A stretch of DNA of 64,000 nt from CAZYMI01 sp964648505. Lineage in GTDB: Bacteria; Pseudomonadota; Alphaproteobacteria; Micavibrionales; Micavibrionaceae. Positions 23,266-31,783 of this stretch are shown piece by piece. Below the pieces are notes generated by a model that did no database searches, was not told the origin of the DNA, and worked only from the letters and a program-made list of their open reading frames with translations. The translations under genes were made by a program, and so were the position numbers. The DNA lies in the NCBI GenBank assembly GCA_964648505.1, contig CAZYMI010000010.1, positions 1 to 64,000 on the forward strand, read 5' to 3'. Position 1 is the stretch's first letter. Every line of letters begins with the position of its first letter.

Positions 23266-24692
23266 TCAACACCTTTTGTCATTTGAAAGGCAGCAAGGGC
23301 AGCATCGCGCGCTGTGGCGTGATCCACAATAGGGTGAGGGTAATCAACGCCAAGTAAAACACCCGATTGCTTTAAAATCAAAGGCGGAGCATCCCAGGGC
23401 TTGTGAATAAAGTCTGAAGACATATTTTTAAGTTCGGGTACATAGTGACGCACATAAGAACCATCCGGATCAAATTTCTCGCCTTGTAACACAGGATTAA
23501 AAATACGGAAATAAGGTGCAGCATCGGCACCGCAACCAGCAATCCACTGCCAGCTTGCAGCATTATTGGCAAGATCAGCGTCCACAAGCGTGTCCCAGAA
23601 CCATTTTTCACCGTGGTGCCAGTGCAGGCGTAAGTTTTTAACCAGAAAACTACCGACAATCATGCGTACGCGGTTATGCATCCATCCGGTTTGCCACAAT
23701 TGGCGCATTCCGGCATCAATAATAGGATAGCCTGTTTGGCCTTTTTGCCATTGGGTTAGAGCGCGCGGGTTATCATTCCACGGAAATAGTTCAAAGCGAC
23801 TTTGAAGGGGTTTTATTGGCAAAGCTGGAAAATGAAAAAGTAGGTGATAAGAAAATTCACGCCAGCCGAGTTCTGAGAGAAAATGATCACCATCTTTTTC
23901 AAAGCCTTGTGCAACCATAGCCTGCCGCACAGCATGCCAAACAGTTCGAGGTGAAATTTCACCAAAATGCAGATAGGGGGAAAGGCGAGATACTTTTTCC
24001 AGATCAGGGCGATTGCGATCTTCTTTATAGCCGCTAAGACCATGTTCGATAAAGCGTTTGAGTTTGGCTTTGGCACCAATTTCCCCCGGTTGCCAATCAT
24101 GTTCTATCTGGCGGTGCCATTGAATTGAAGGTAAAAGGCCCAAATCATTAATAGACCCTTGATCTTTGAAGGTTGCAAGCTGTAAAACAGGGGCAGGTTT
24201 TGGCAAGGGCGGCCCGCCTGCTTTTACGCAGCCTTTTCGAAAAAAAGGCGTAAAAACTTTATAAGGGGTTCCATCATCTTTTAAAACTTCCCAAGGCTCG
24301 TAAAGCAGCGATGCATTAAAGCTTTTTATTGTTATTCCACGCGCTGAAAGCGTTTCTTTAATTTTCTTATCCCGGGCAATAGAAAAGGATTCATAAAGCC
24401 TGTTCCAGTATAGATGCTGAGCTTTTGTTTGTGTTATCAGATTTTCTAGTATATCAAGCGGGTTTCCATGCCGAATAACCAGTTTTCCAGAGAGCGATTT
24501 ATTTAAAGCCGTAAGGGCATGGTGTAGCCACACGCGCGATGCGCCGCCCAAGCGCCAGTCCCCCGGCGTTTCGTCATCGAGTATATAAATCGGGAGAACA
24601 GCGCCTTGGTTTGCTGCTTCTATAAGGGCGGGGTTGTCATCAAGCCGCAGATCTTGCCGAAACCATAAAATTGCAACAGAAGAGGTGTTCAT
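23262..24692 (-). CDS. phr: Deoxyribodipyrimidine photolyase
   Basis: This 476-residue enzyme repairs UV-made pyrimidine dimers with blue light. The N-terminal photolyase domain binds the antenna chromophore (AILWFRQDLRLDDNPALIEA region). The FAD domain includes WREFSYHLLFHFP, GYPIIDAGMRQLWQTGWMHN, and WQWIAGCGADAAPYFRIFNP. Length and motifs fit class I CPD photolyases. It is first in a leftward run of seven genes, most overlapping or nearly so. A nearby ECF sigma/ChrR-type regulator, often found in such clusters, is not present in the window. Confidence 0.94.
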   Translation of the reverse strand: MNTSSVAILWFRQDLRLDDNPALIEAANQGAVLPIYILDDETPGDWRLGGASRVWLHHALTALNKSLSGKLVIRHGNPLDILENLITQTKAQHLYWNRLYESFSIARDKKIKETLSARGITIKSFNASLLYEPWEVLKDDGTPYKVFTPFFRKGCVKAGGPPLPKPAPVLQLATFKDQGSINDLGLLPSIQWHRQIEHDWQPGEIGAKAKLKRFIEHGLSGYKEDRNRPDLEKVSRLSPYLHFGEISPRTVWHAVRQAMVAQGFEKDGDHFLSELGWREFSYHLLFHFPALPIKPLQSRFELFPWNDNPRALTQWQKGQTGYPIIDAGMRQLWQTGWMHNRVRMIVGSFLVKNLRLHWHHGEKWFWDTLVDADLANNAASWQWIAGCGADAAPYFRIFNPVLQGEKFDPDGSYVRHYVPELKNMSSDFIHKPWDAPPLILKQSGVLLGVDYPHPIVDHATARDAALAAFQMTKGVE

Positions 24693-24772
24693 AGATTTTT
24701 ATACGTTATCTTTGAGTATATGGATTGTTAAGGCTTGAACATTCTTGCAAACGAAGCCAAAGTTATAAGGAA

Positions 24773-25684
24773 ATGACAGCGAAAGACACCCCCAAAATAG
24801 GCGATATTCTGATAAATTTCATGCACAGGGTTTCACCCCCCTGCAGATGCTACACTTTGCTTGATTCAGGTGATGGGCGGAAGCTTGAGAAATTTGAAGA
24901 TATTATTATAGACAGGCCAGAGCCGCAGGCCATGTGGTCACGCCGTCTTCCTCAGGATAGGTGGGATGCTGCGCATGCTGTTTTTATGGGCGAGGATGAT
25001 GATGACCGCGAAGGTCGGTGGAAGTTTAAGGGTAAACCCTTCGAGACATGGGAAACATCTTATAAAGGGGTAAAGTTTTATGGTCGTACCACGGCTTTCC
25101 GCCATGTGGGGTTTTTCCCAGAACAAGCCAGCCATTGGGAATGGATGCAAGATAAAATTAAAAATTTTGAAACGCCGCGCGTTCTAAATTTATTTGGTTA
25201 TACCGGGGTTGCCTCTTTACTGGCAGCACAATCAGGCGCCACTGTAACGCATTTAGATGCATCAAAAAAAGCAGTGAGCTGGGCAAAAGATAATGCTGAA
25301 CTTGCAGGCCTTCAGCATGCCCCGATAAGATGGATTGTAGAAGATGCCAGATCCTTTGTCGCGCGTGAAAAAAGACGTGAAAAAATTTATGATATCATTT
25401 TACTGGACCCGCCAAAATTTGGGCGCGGAACAGAAGGGGAGGTTTGGAACTTATTTGAAGACCTGTCCGATTTTTTACGAAGCTGTAAATCAATTTTAAA
25501 TCCAGATAAGGGCAAACTTATCTTAACTGTTTATGCTGTGCGGGCTTCATTTATCGCCTTTGATCAATTATGCCGCGATATTTTTCCTGACGCGAAAATC
25601 ACAAGCGGTGAGTTGGTGATTGAGGAAGAGGGCACAGGCCGCATGCTGCCAACGTCTCATTATAGTTTTATTGAGATGCCATGA
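24773..25684 (+). CDS. Class I SAM-dependent methyltransferase (RlmI-like)
   Basis: This protein of about 303 residues has a Rossmann methyltransferase core of the 23S rRNA m5C-type (RlmI/PF10672) group: VLNLFGYTGVASLLAAQSGA is the SAM-binding motif, VTHLDASKKAVSWAKDNAEL follows, and IILLDPPKFGRG is the catalytic motif IV. A PUA domain of full RlmI is absent, so the target may differ. The start is placed at 24773 (MTAKDTP) because AAGG lies just upstream. Its stop overlaps the next ATG (25681), so it is coupled to a TrmH-type methyltransferase, fitting an RNA-modification pair. Confidence 0.88.
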   Translation: MTAKDTPKIGDILINFMHRVSPPCRCYTLLDSGDGRKLEKFEDIIIDRPEPQAMWSRRLPQDRWDAAHAVFMGEDDDDREGRWKFKGKPFETWETSYKGVKFYGRTTAFRHVGFFPEQASHWEWMQDKIKNFETPRVLNLFGYTGVASLLAAQSGATVTHLDASKKAVSWAKDNAELAGLQHAPIRWIVEDARSFVAREKRREKIYDIILLDPPKFGRGTEGEVWNLFEDLSDFLRSCKSILNPDKGKLILTVYAVRASFIAFDQLCRDIFPDAKITSGELVIEEEGTGRMLPTSHYSFIEMP

Positions 25685-26457
25685 TTAAAGTTATTACCAG
25701 TTTCACGAACCCCTTTATTAAAATGTTACGTGCGCTTGATTTGAAAAAGAACCGTGACGAGGACGGCGTGTTTTTAGCGGAAGGCTTGCGGCATGTGCGC
25801 GAAGCAGTCGCGTGTGGCTGGCATATACGTGCTGTTATATTTCATTCAGGTGACCGCATGATGGAGCAGATCAAAGCGCTGGAAGCTGAATTACCACATA
25901 CTGAATTTGTAGAAGTGACAAAGGATATTCTATCTAAAATCACGCATCGTGAGAATTCAGAAACGATTATCGCCCTTGTAGAACAAAAATGGTCTGAGCT
26001 TGAGGCCGTTCAAGATGGCTTGTGGGTGGCGCTGGAAGAAGTGCGAGACCCAGGTAATCTTGGTACTATTATTCGTACGTGTGATGCCGTACAAGCCAAA
26101 GGCGTTATTTTAATTGGGAATTGCTGTGATCCGTTTTCAACAGAAGCAGTGCGGGCATCTATGGGTTCTTTTGCGCGGTTATCATTTGCGCGCGCAAATA
26201 TGTCTGATTTTTTAGCATGGCGTAAGGCTTACAAAGGCAATGTTATTGGCACATATTTAAAGGGTGCAATTGATTATCGCACAGCAAATTATACGCAGCC
26301 TTTGTTGCTCGTTATGGGAAATGAACAAAAAGGCTTAAGTGATGGTTTAGCAAATGCCTGCACGCAGCTTGTAAAAATGCCGATGCGCGGCGGCGCGGAT
26401 AGTTTGAATTTAGCTGTGGCAACGGGTGTAATGTTATATGAAATCTCCAGAATTTGA
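25681..26457 (+). CDS. TrmH-family (SpoU) RNA 2'-O-methyltransferase
   Basis: This 258-residue SPOUT-fold enzyme methylates ribose 2'-OH in rRNA or tRNA. The N-terminal substrate-binding domain (FLAEGLRHVREAVACG) is followed by the SpoU motifs: LEEVRDPGNLGTIIRTCDA, LVMGNEQKGLSDGL and VKMPMRGGADSLNLAVATGVMLYE (in parts) with the knotted SAM site. The exact nucleotide target cannot be assigned. A TTGACA promoter element for the next gene overlaps its stop codon. Confidence 0.93.
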   Translation: MIKVITSFTNPFIKMLRALDLKKNRDEDGVFLAEGLRHVREAVACGWHIRAVIFHSGDRMMEQIKALEAELPHTEFVEVTKDILSKITHRENSETIIALVEQKWSELEAVQDGLWVALEEVRDPGNLGTIIRTCDAVQAKGVILIGNCCDPFSTEAVRASMGSFARLSFARANMSDFLAWRKAYKGNVIGTYLKGAIDYRTANYTQPLLLVMGNEQKGLSDGLANACTQLVKMPMRGGADSLNLAVATGVMLYEISRI

Positions 26458-26482
26458 CATAAAGTTACATAATAAGTATAGT
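26454..26482 (+). promoter_or_regulatory. Near-consensus sigma-70 promoter
   Basis: TTGACA (26454-26459) is followed by exactly 17 bases and TATAGT (26477-26482), matching the consensus at 11 of 12 positions. It overlaps the stop codon of the TrmH-type gene and lies about 30 bases before the start of the small T9-tract gene, with GGGAGAG as ribosome site between. This is the best promoter match seen in the window. Confidence 0.8.
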
Positions 26483-26514
26483 GAATTTTATTATCAAATA
26501 GGGAGAGTATGAGA

Positions 26515-26959
26515 ATGTCTTTATCAGGAAACTATGCAGCGGCTGCGAACCAACTTGTAATTCCAGAGCTCATCAGAGGTCTTTTTTTTTAAAATGGATG
26601 GCGTGTCTTTTTTTGATGGGAATACAGGAGATAAAGTTCCATTTGAAACAAGAAATCTACACTACGGGCAATATACCTTAGGCCATTATAATGATCACCA
26701 TGGAGTATTAGTTGTAATTGCTCATGATCCACATAGAGGAAGGGATGCGACCTATGTGACATCTTTCAATCCCAGTACGGTGGATGCTTTAAAATCTGTA
26801 GGCTTTAATAAGATGGATGGACTGGGTGTACCGCAAGTTCAAGATCCTAACCTTTTTGCGGACCCAGAGGTTGCAGGTAGAGTACGAACAGTGCTTGATC
26901 AAACAAAGCCTTTAGAGAGAGATCTTCCTACTTTTGGGGCTGAAGCTAGGCTGGGTTAG
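26515..26959 (+). pseudogene. Small orphan gene split by a T9 tract (frameshift or slippage)
   Basis: A GGGAGAG ribosome site precedes ATG codons at 26509 and 26515, opening a frame of about 25 residues (MSLSGNYAAAANQLVIPELI...) that ends at TAA 26590-26592, inside a CTTTTTTTTTAAAATGG stretch. With eight T instead of nine the frame would run straight into the frame that opens at ATG 26594, whose product is 121 residues (MDGVSFFDGNTGDK...). The joined product would be about 147 residues, soluble, with no recognised domain, Asp/His/Gly-rich in the middle (YNDHHGVLVVIAHDPHRGRD). Possible explanations are a sequencing error, a real frameshift, phase variation, or transcriptional slippage. The downstream part could also start alone at 26594, but has no clear ribosome site. 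It ends 4 bases into the convergent DHH gene. Confidence 0.65.
26582..26590 (+). repeat. T9 homopolymer inside the orphan gene
   Basis: Nine consecutive T follow a C at 26581. Together with the A4 after it, the site resembles slippage-prone tracts. Losing one T joins the two parts of the orphan gene. A second run of seven T (in the SFFD codons) follows about 20 bases later. Confidence 0.85.
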
Positions 26960-27915
26960 CCGTCAGTCGTGATCTGGATAATGAGTTCTTCCAACACTTG
27001 ATCGGCTTGCAAATTATCAACCTGACAAGTACCCGCTGCAACATGCCCGCCGCCGCCATATTTAAGCATCAGCGAGCCAATATCAGTCCGGCTGGTTTTA
27101 TTGAGGATCGATTTTCCGGTTGCAAAAACAGTGTTCTGATTATTTTTACCCCACAGCGCGTGGATAGAGATATTGCATTGCGGAAACAACGCATAAAGTA
27201 AAAATCGATTCGTTGCCCAGATCGATTGTTCGTTGCGTAAATCTAAAACAATAAGATTTTTATGCAGTTTTGAGCAGCGTTCAAGTTGCTCTTGCGCTTT
27301 GGTTTTGTGGTCCATGTATAAATCAACACGTTCTTTGACGTCAGACAAAGAAAGAATATCTGTGATGTCCTGATGTGTACGGCAGTAATCAATCAGCCTC
27401 ATCATTAATTGGTAATTGGAGATGTTAAAATCACGGAAGCGCCCAAGGCCAGTGCGAGAATCCATGATGAAAGATAAAAGCTCCCAACCTTTAGGGTCGA
27501 TGATATCACTGCGGGTAAAGCCCGCGCTATCCGCTTTATCAACAGCTTGCATCATATCATCAGATACATTCGGAAAGCGTTCTTTTCCGCCAAAATAATC
27601 ATAAACAACCCGGGCCGCCGATTTTGCCTTGGGATCAATGACATGGTTATCAGCTTTGCCCCCAACACGTTCAACTTCAGATGTGTGGTGGTCAAAAGAT
27701 AAAAAAGCAGCCTTGTTATAAGGAAGGTTGGTGGTGATATCGAGAGGTGTGACATCAATCAAACCGTCTTGCATGTCTTTTGGGTGTACGAATAAAATAT
27801 CGTCAATCAACCCCATTTCCTTGAGCAGGACTCCACATACAAGTCCGTCCATATCGGACCGGGTAATAAGACGGTATTTTTGATTAAGATCGGGCGTGAT
27901 TTTTGCCTGCGCCAT
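26956..27915 (-). CDS. DHH-superfamily phosphoesterase
   Basis: This 319-residue soluble protein carries the DHH fold: RLITRSDMDGLVCGVLL (first metal Asp residues), SFDHHTSEVERVGG (the DHH motif proper), and a C-terminal DHHA1-like glycine motif YGGGGHVAAGTCQV. Relatives hydrolyse pyrophosphate, polyphosphate, cyclic dinucleotides or short RNA; the substrate here is not evident. Its stop overlaps the convergent orphan gene by 4 bases. It stands alone, separated by 119 bases from clpX on the same strand. Confidence 0.88.
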   Translation of the reverse strand: MAQAKITPDLNQKYRLITRSDMDGLVCGVLLKEMGLIDDILFVHPKDMQDGLIDVTPLDITTNLPYNKAAFLSFDHHTSEVERVGGKADNHVIDPKAKSAARVVYDYFGGKERFPNVSDDMMQAVDKADSAGFTRSDIIDPKGWELLSFIMDSRTGLGRFRDFNISNYQLMMRLIDYCRTHQDITDILSLSDVKERVDLYMDHKTKAQEQLERCSKLHKNLIVLDLRNEQSIWATNRFLLYALFPQCNISIHALWGKNNQNTVFATGKSILNKTSRTDIGSLMLKYGGGGHVAAGTCQVDNLQADQVLEELIIQITTDG

Positions 27916-28034
27916 AGTAAAGTTCCCCCTTTAAATTCCGATATGCACGGAATCAGAAATTAGTCCTATAAGACTATACCTTGAAAAGCTAAAAGGTCAT
28001 TAACGCGAATTCAAACCGAGCAGAAAAATTTGAC

Positions 28035-29327
28035 TTAGCTGGCCATTTCGGCTGATTTTTCGTCCTTATCTTTTGATTTCTTCTTTTTTGCGTCAGCTGA
28101 ATGAACAATAACGGGCTTTTTCCCTTCATTGATGGTTTCAGCATTCACAATTACTTCTTGCGCGCCTTCCTGATCGGGAAGGTCGTACATCGTATCAAGT
28201 AGTATATTTTCTATAATAGACCTAAGGCCGCGAGCGCCTGTTTTGCGTTCAATTGCTTTTTTGGCAATCGCTTCCAGACCATCTGTGGTGATATTCAGTT
28301 TAGCCCCTTCAAGTTCGAATAGTTTTTGAAACTGCTTGATAATAGCGTTTTTAGGTTCAGTGAGGATTTGTACAAGGGCCGCAACATCAAGGTCATCAAG
28401 CGTTGCAAGAACAGGTAGGCGGCCGATAAATTCAGGGATCAAACCAAATTTGAGCAGATCTTCCGGTTCAAGGCCACGCAATACTTCGCCCTGGCGCCGT
28501 TCTTCCGGTCCGACAACATTGGCACCAAAACCAATTGAAGTTTTACGACCGCGATCAGAAATAATCTTTTCAATGCCCGCAAAAGCGCCGCCGCATATAA
28601 AAAGAATATTGGCTGTATCAACTTGTAAAAATTCTTGTTGTGGATGCTTGCGTCCGCCTTGGGGTGGAACAGAAGCGATCGTGCCTTCCATGAGTTTTAA
28701 AAGGGCTTGTTGCACACCTTCACCTGATACATCGCGTGTGATGGAAGGGTTATCTGATTTACGGCTGATTTTATCAATTTCATCAATATAAACGATGCCG
28801 CGTTGTGCCCGTTCAACATTGTAATCACAGTTTTGAAGAAGTTTTAGAACAATATTTTCAACATCTTCCCCTACATAACCAGCTTCGGTTAAGGTGGTGG
28901 CATCGGCCATTGTAAAGGGCACATCAAGCATACGGGCTAAAGTTTGGGCCAAAAGTGTTTTACCCGAACCTGTTGGGCCCACCAGTAGAATGTTTGATTT
29001 TGCAATTTCAACTTCTGCGCCTTTTTGTCCATGTTCAAGACGCTTATAATGGTTATGAACCGCAACAGCCAAAATGCGTTTGGCGCGGTCTTGTCCAATA
29101 ATATATTCATCAAGCAGCTTTTTAATTTCGGATGGTGCTGGTACGCCAGATCCTGTTTTAACGAGCTGTGTTTTATCTTCCTCGCGGATGATGTCCATGC
29201 AGAGTTCAACACATTCATTGCAGATGAACACATTGGGTCCCGCAATCAGTTTGCGCACTTCATGCTGACTTTTCCCGCAGAAGGAACAGTACAATGTGTT
29301 TTTGCTTTCAGGACCAGTTTTGCTCAT
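28035..29327 (-). CDS. clpX: ATP-dependent Clp protease ATP-binding subunit
   Basis: This 430-residue AAA+ unfoldase feeds substrates to ClpP. The N-terminal C4 zinc finger is intact (YCSFCGKSQHE...FICNECVELC). The Walker A motif is VGPTGSGKTLLAQ, Walker B is IVYIDEIDKI, and the IGF loop needed for ClpP docking reads SIGFGANV. The C-terminus ends in a Lys/Asp-rich tail. No clpP gene lies next to it; the divergent neighbour is sufE, 182 bases away. clpP is commonly upstream of clpX, so it must be elsewhere in the genome. Confidence 0.97.
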   Translation of the reverse strand: MSKTGPESKNTLYCSFCGKSQHEVRKLIAGPNVFICNECVELCMDIIREEDKTQLVKTGSGVPAPSEIKKLLDEYIIGQDRAKRILAVAVHNHYKRLEHGQKGAEVEIAKSNILLVGPTGSGKTLLAQTLARMLDVPFTMADATTLTEAGYVGEDVENIVLKLLQNCDYNVERAQRGIVYIDEIDKISRKSDNPSITRDVSGEGVQQALLKLMEGTIASVPPQGGRKHPQQEFLQVDTANILFICGGAFAGIEKIISDRGRKTSIGFGANVVGPEERRQGEVLRGLEPEDLLKFGLIPEFIGRLPVLATLDDLDVAALVQILTEPKNAIIKQFQKLFELEGAKLNITTDGLEAIAKKAIERKTGARGLRSIIENILLDTMYDLPDQEGAQEVIVNAETINEGKKPVIVHSADAKKKKSKDKDEKSAEMAS

Positions 29328-29509
29328 ATCTTTTCGTTTCTTTTTTTGAAACCCTCTTGATTCTTACTCTGCCAAGGCAGGAGTCTTACCGCAAGTCCCT
29401 TATTCTCAGAAAAAGGTTTTTTTGTTTTTCTTTCAAGGACCTGCGTTCTCTGCTACCACAATTGCACGATAGATGTTAAAAAACAGTTCCTTTAATTTCC
29501 ATAGCTAAT

Positions 29510-29917
29510 ATGATTCGACCGTCACTTGATAAAATAATTGAAACCATGAGCCTACTGGATGATTGGGAGGACCGCTATCGCTATCTTCTTGATCTAGCCA
29601 AAATTCTGCCGCCGATGGACCCGTCGCTAAAAACTGAGGCTCATTTTGTCAAAGGCTGCACATCGCGCGTCTGGATGAGGGCAGAAGTGAGAAACGGGAA
29701 ATTCCATTTTGTTGCGGATAGCGATGCGCATTTGGTGCGCGGCTTGATCGGAATTTTATATGCGACCTATGACGGATTAACCCTTCAAGAAGTAGGCGCT
29801 ATTGATATCAAGGGCGCGTTCGAGGCTATGGGGCTGGCAAATAATTTAACCCCCAATCGAAGGAGCGGTTTTTTTTCTATGGTTGAAAAAATTATTCAGC
29901 TTTCAGATCAGGCGTAA
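29510..29917 (+). CDS. sufE: SufE-type cysteine desulfurase activator
   Basis: This 135-residue protein accepts sulfur from SufS and passes it to the Fe-S scaffold. The active-site Cys is in HFVKGCTSRVWM (about residue 51). The start MIRPSLDKIIETMSLLDDWEDRYRYLLDL (in two parts) and LTPNRRSGFFSMVEKI at the end are typical. No other suf gene is nearby. It is convergent with the secreted protein gene below, overlapping it by 26 bases. Confidence 0.94.
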   Translation: MIRPSLDKIIETMSLLDDWEDRYRYLLDLAKILPPMDPSLKTEAHFVKGCTSRVWMRAEVRNGKFHFVADSDAHLVRGLIGILYATYDGLTLQEVGAIDIKGAFEAMGLANNLTPNRRSGFFSMVEKIIQLSDQA

Positions 29918-30446
29918 CACGCTGAGATTTTACGATGCTGAAAAATTGCTTTTCCAGTTCATCAGAATTTGTGCCTACATGTTCAGCAACAACAGTAAAG
30001 CGCCAGCCTTTATCAATCCATAAATTACCAATCACAGTTGAAAGCGTTTTGTCTTTTTCTTCGCGAAGCCCCATAAAAACCGCCTGTTTTATGGGTCCAT
30101 GAAGAACGACATCGCCATTATATTGGCGCATGCGCGTATCTGTTAAAAGTATCTGCAGGGATTGCACAAGAGCCTTGTCATCAGGAATTTTTTTGCTGCT
30201 ATCAATTTGGCAGGCAACTTTTATATCAATCAACTCATCGATGGCTTTAATAAATCTGTAGGTTGCTACTTCATGGCATATCTCAGGGGCATCAGGTGCG
30301 CAGGTTTTGCTTATATCTGGGGCTTCAGGGAATGTAATTTCCACAGGGCATAAAGCATTTTTATACAAGTAAGGTTCAGCAACAGCAGGAAGGGCAAAGC
30401 TTTGAATAGCAATAGTCAGGGCGCAGACAGGCACAATACCCCTCAT
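29892..30446 (-). CDS. Secreted protein of unknown function downstream of hisS
   Basis: This 184-residue protein begins with a signal peptide (MRGIVPVCALTIAIQSFALPAVA), so it should be periplasmic. The mature part has five Cys, several of them close together (NALCPVEITFP, SKTCAPDAPEICHEV, KVACQID), suggesting disulfides. No family is recognised. Its ATG overlaps the hisS stop by 4 bases, so it is probably translated from the hisS transcript. Confidence 0.72.
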   Translation of the reverse strand: MRGIVPVCALTIAIQSFALPAVAEPYLYKNALCPVEITFPEAPDISKTCAPDAPEICHEVATYRFIKAIDELIDIKVACQIDSSKKIPDDKALVQSLQILLTDTRMRQYNGDVVLHGPIKQAVFMGLREEKDKTLSTVIGNLWIDKGWRFTVVAEHVGTNSDELEKQFFSIVKSQRVTPDLKAE

Positions 30447-31768
30447 GGTTTTTGCCAGCTTTCAGGCAGTACCGCGCTTTGGTTGCCTGATGACATATCT
30501 TTTACTTCGTGCGCGCCATTATCATCAAAGGGTGGGAACCAGACAAAGGGAATCCCTTTTTTCACAGCATATTCCATCTGCTTTTTTATTTTTGCTTCCC
30601 CGGAATGATAAAGTTCAACCCTAAAACCGCGTTTGCGAAGCGTTTGTGCGGTAAAGCTCGCATCTGCACGCCGGCCTTCTGAAGGTAAAACAACCAGAAT
30701 ATCGGTAGGTGTTTTAGGGCCGGGCTTTATATGGCCATAATGGTGTAGAACTTCGAACAATCTTGTAAAACCAATTGAAATACCAACACCAGGCAATTTG
30801 CGGTTAATATAATTAGATGCCAGATCATCATACCGCCCGCCAGAACATACAGAAGATGTGAATTCCGGAATATCCAAAAGGCGTGTTTCGTAGACTGTGC
30901 CTGTATAATAATCAAGTCCGCGCACGATTGAGAGATCACCTACAATAGATTTAGATGGTAAATGGGCAAGATTTTTTAAAACAAAAACCAGTTCTTCAAG
31001 CCCTTGTTTCATTGTGTCATTTACACAAGGCATGGAGAGTAGTTTTTCAGATGCGTCTTGTGGTGTGCAGCTTATCGTGGCAAGTGCCATAATTTGGTCT
31101 GTCTGGCTTTGTGACAAGCCAACGTCGTCCATAAGCAGGTTACGCACACCGCTCACGCCTATTTTATCGAGTTTATCAACTGTGCGTGTGACAGCAATGG
31201 CATCCGTTATGCCCAAGCCCTCAATCAGCCCTAATAAAATTTTACGGTTTGAAATGCGGATTTTGATGCGCCCTAAACCCAAGCCTTCTAGCGCCTCATA
31301 AATGACGGCAGGCATTTCAGCATCAAAATGAATGGAAAGATCATCTTGCCCAATCACATCAATATCGCACTGATAAAATTCTCGAGATCTGCCAAGTTGC
31401 GGGCGTTCACCGCGCCATACACGTTGCATCTGATAACGTTTAAAAGGGAAGGTGAGGCTTGAGAAATGTTGGGCCACATAACGCGCAAGTGGCACGGTCT
31501 GGTCAAAGTGCAACGCCAGACGTGCATCACCCTTATCATTAGGGTCGGCATGCAAACGCTGGATCACATAAATTTCTTTATCCACTTCGCCCTTGGCGGA
31601 AAGTACGTCAACTTCTTCCACAGACGGTGTTTCGATAGAACAGTAACCATACGCTTCAAACGTTTTGCGAATATGGTCCATCCATTGCTGCTCGATGATG
31701 CGATATTCAGGCAGCCATTCCGGAAAGCCACTAATAGGGCGGGGTTTGTAAATGCGGTTCTCAGACAT
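30443..31768 (-). CDS. hisS: Histidyl-tRNA synthetase
   Basis: This 441-residue class II synthetase charges tRNA-His. Motif 2 appears in FKRYQMQRVWRGERPQLGRSREFYQCDIDVIG (in parts), and the histidine-specific signature LDYYTGTVYE is present, with motif 3 in LPGVGISIGFTRLFEVL. A C-terminal anticodon-binding domain follows (DILVVLPSEGRRADASFTAQTLRKRG in parts). Length is normal. It starts 15 bases after the cobT stop. Confidence 0.96.
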   Translation of the reverse strand: MSENRIYKPRPISGFPEWLPEYRIIEQQWMDHIRKTFEAYGYCSIETPSVEEVDVLSAKGEVDKEIYVIQRLHADPNDKGDARLALHFDQTVPLARYVAQHFSSLTFPFKRYQMQRVWRGERPQLGRSREFYQCDIDVIGQDDLSIHFDAEMPAVIYEALEGLGLGRIKIRISNRKILLGLIEGLGITDAIAVTRTVDKLDKIGVSGVRNLLMDDVGLSQSQTDQIMALATISCTPQDASEKLLSMPCVNDTMKQGLEELVFVLKNLAHLPSKSIVGDLSIVRGLDYYTGTVYETRLLDIPEFTSSVCSGGRYDDLASNYINRKLPGVGISIGFTRLFEVLHHYGHIKPGPKTPTDILVVLPSEGRRADASFTAQTLRKRGFRVELYHSGEAKIKKQMEYAVKKGIPFVWFPPFDDNGAHEVKDMSSGNQSAVLPESWQKP

Positions 31769-31783
31769 AACGTCTTTTTAGCC

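Noticed and set aside
27950..27985. Small inverted repeats ATTCCG...CGGAAT and TAGTC...GACTA upstream of the DHH gene
   Set aside because: Five- to six-base arms are expected by chance in AT-rich DNA.
29328..29509. Hairpin ACTCTGCC-AA-GGCAGGAGT in the clpX-sufE gap
   Set aside because: A two-base loop with a bulge is not a credible hairpin and no T run follows; it is left as unassigned.
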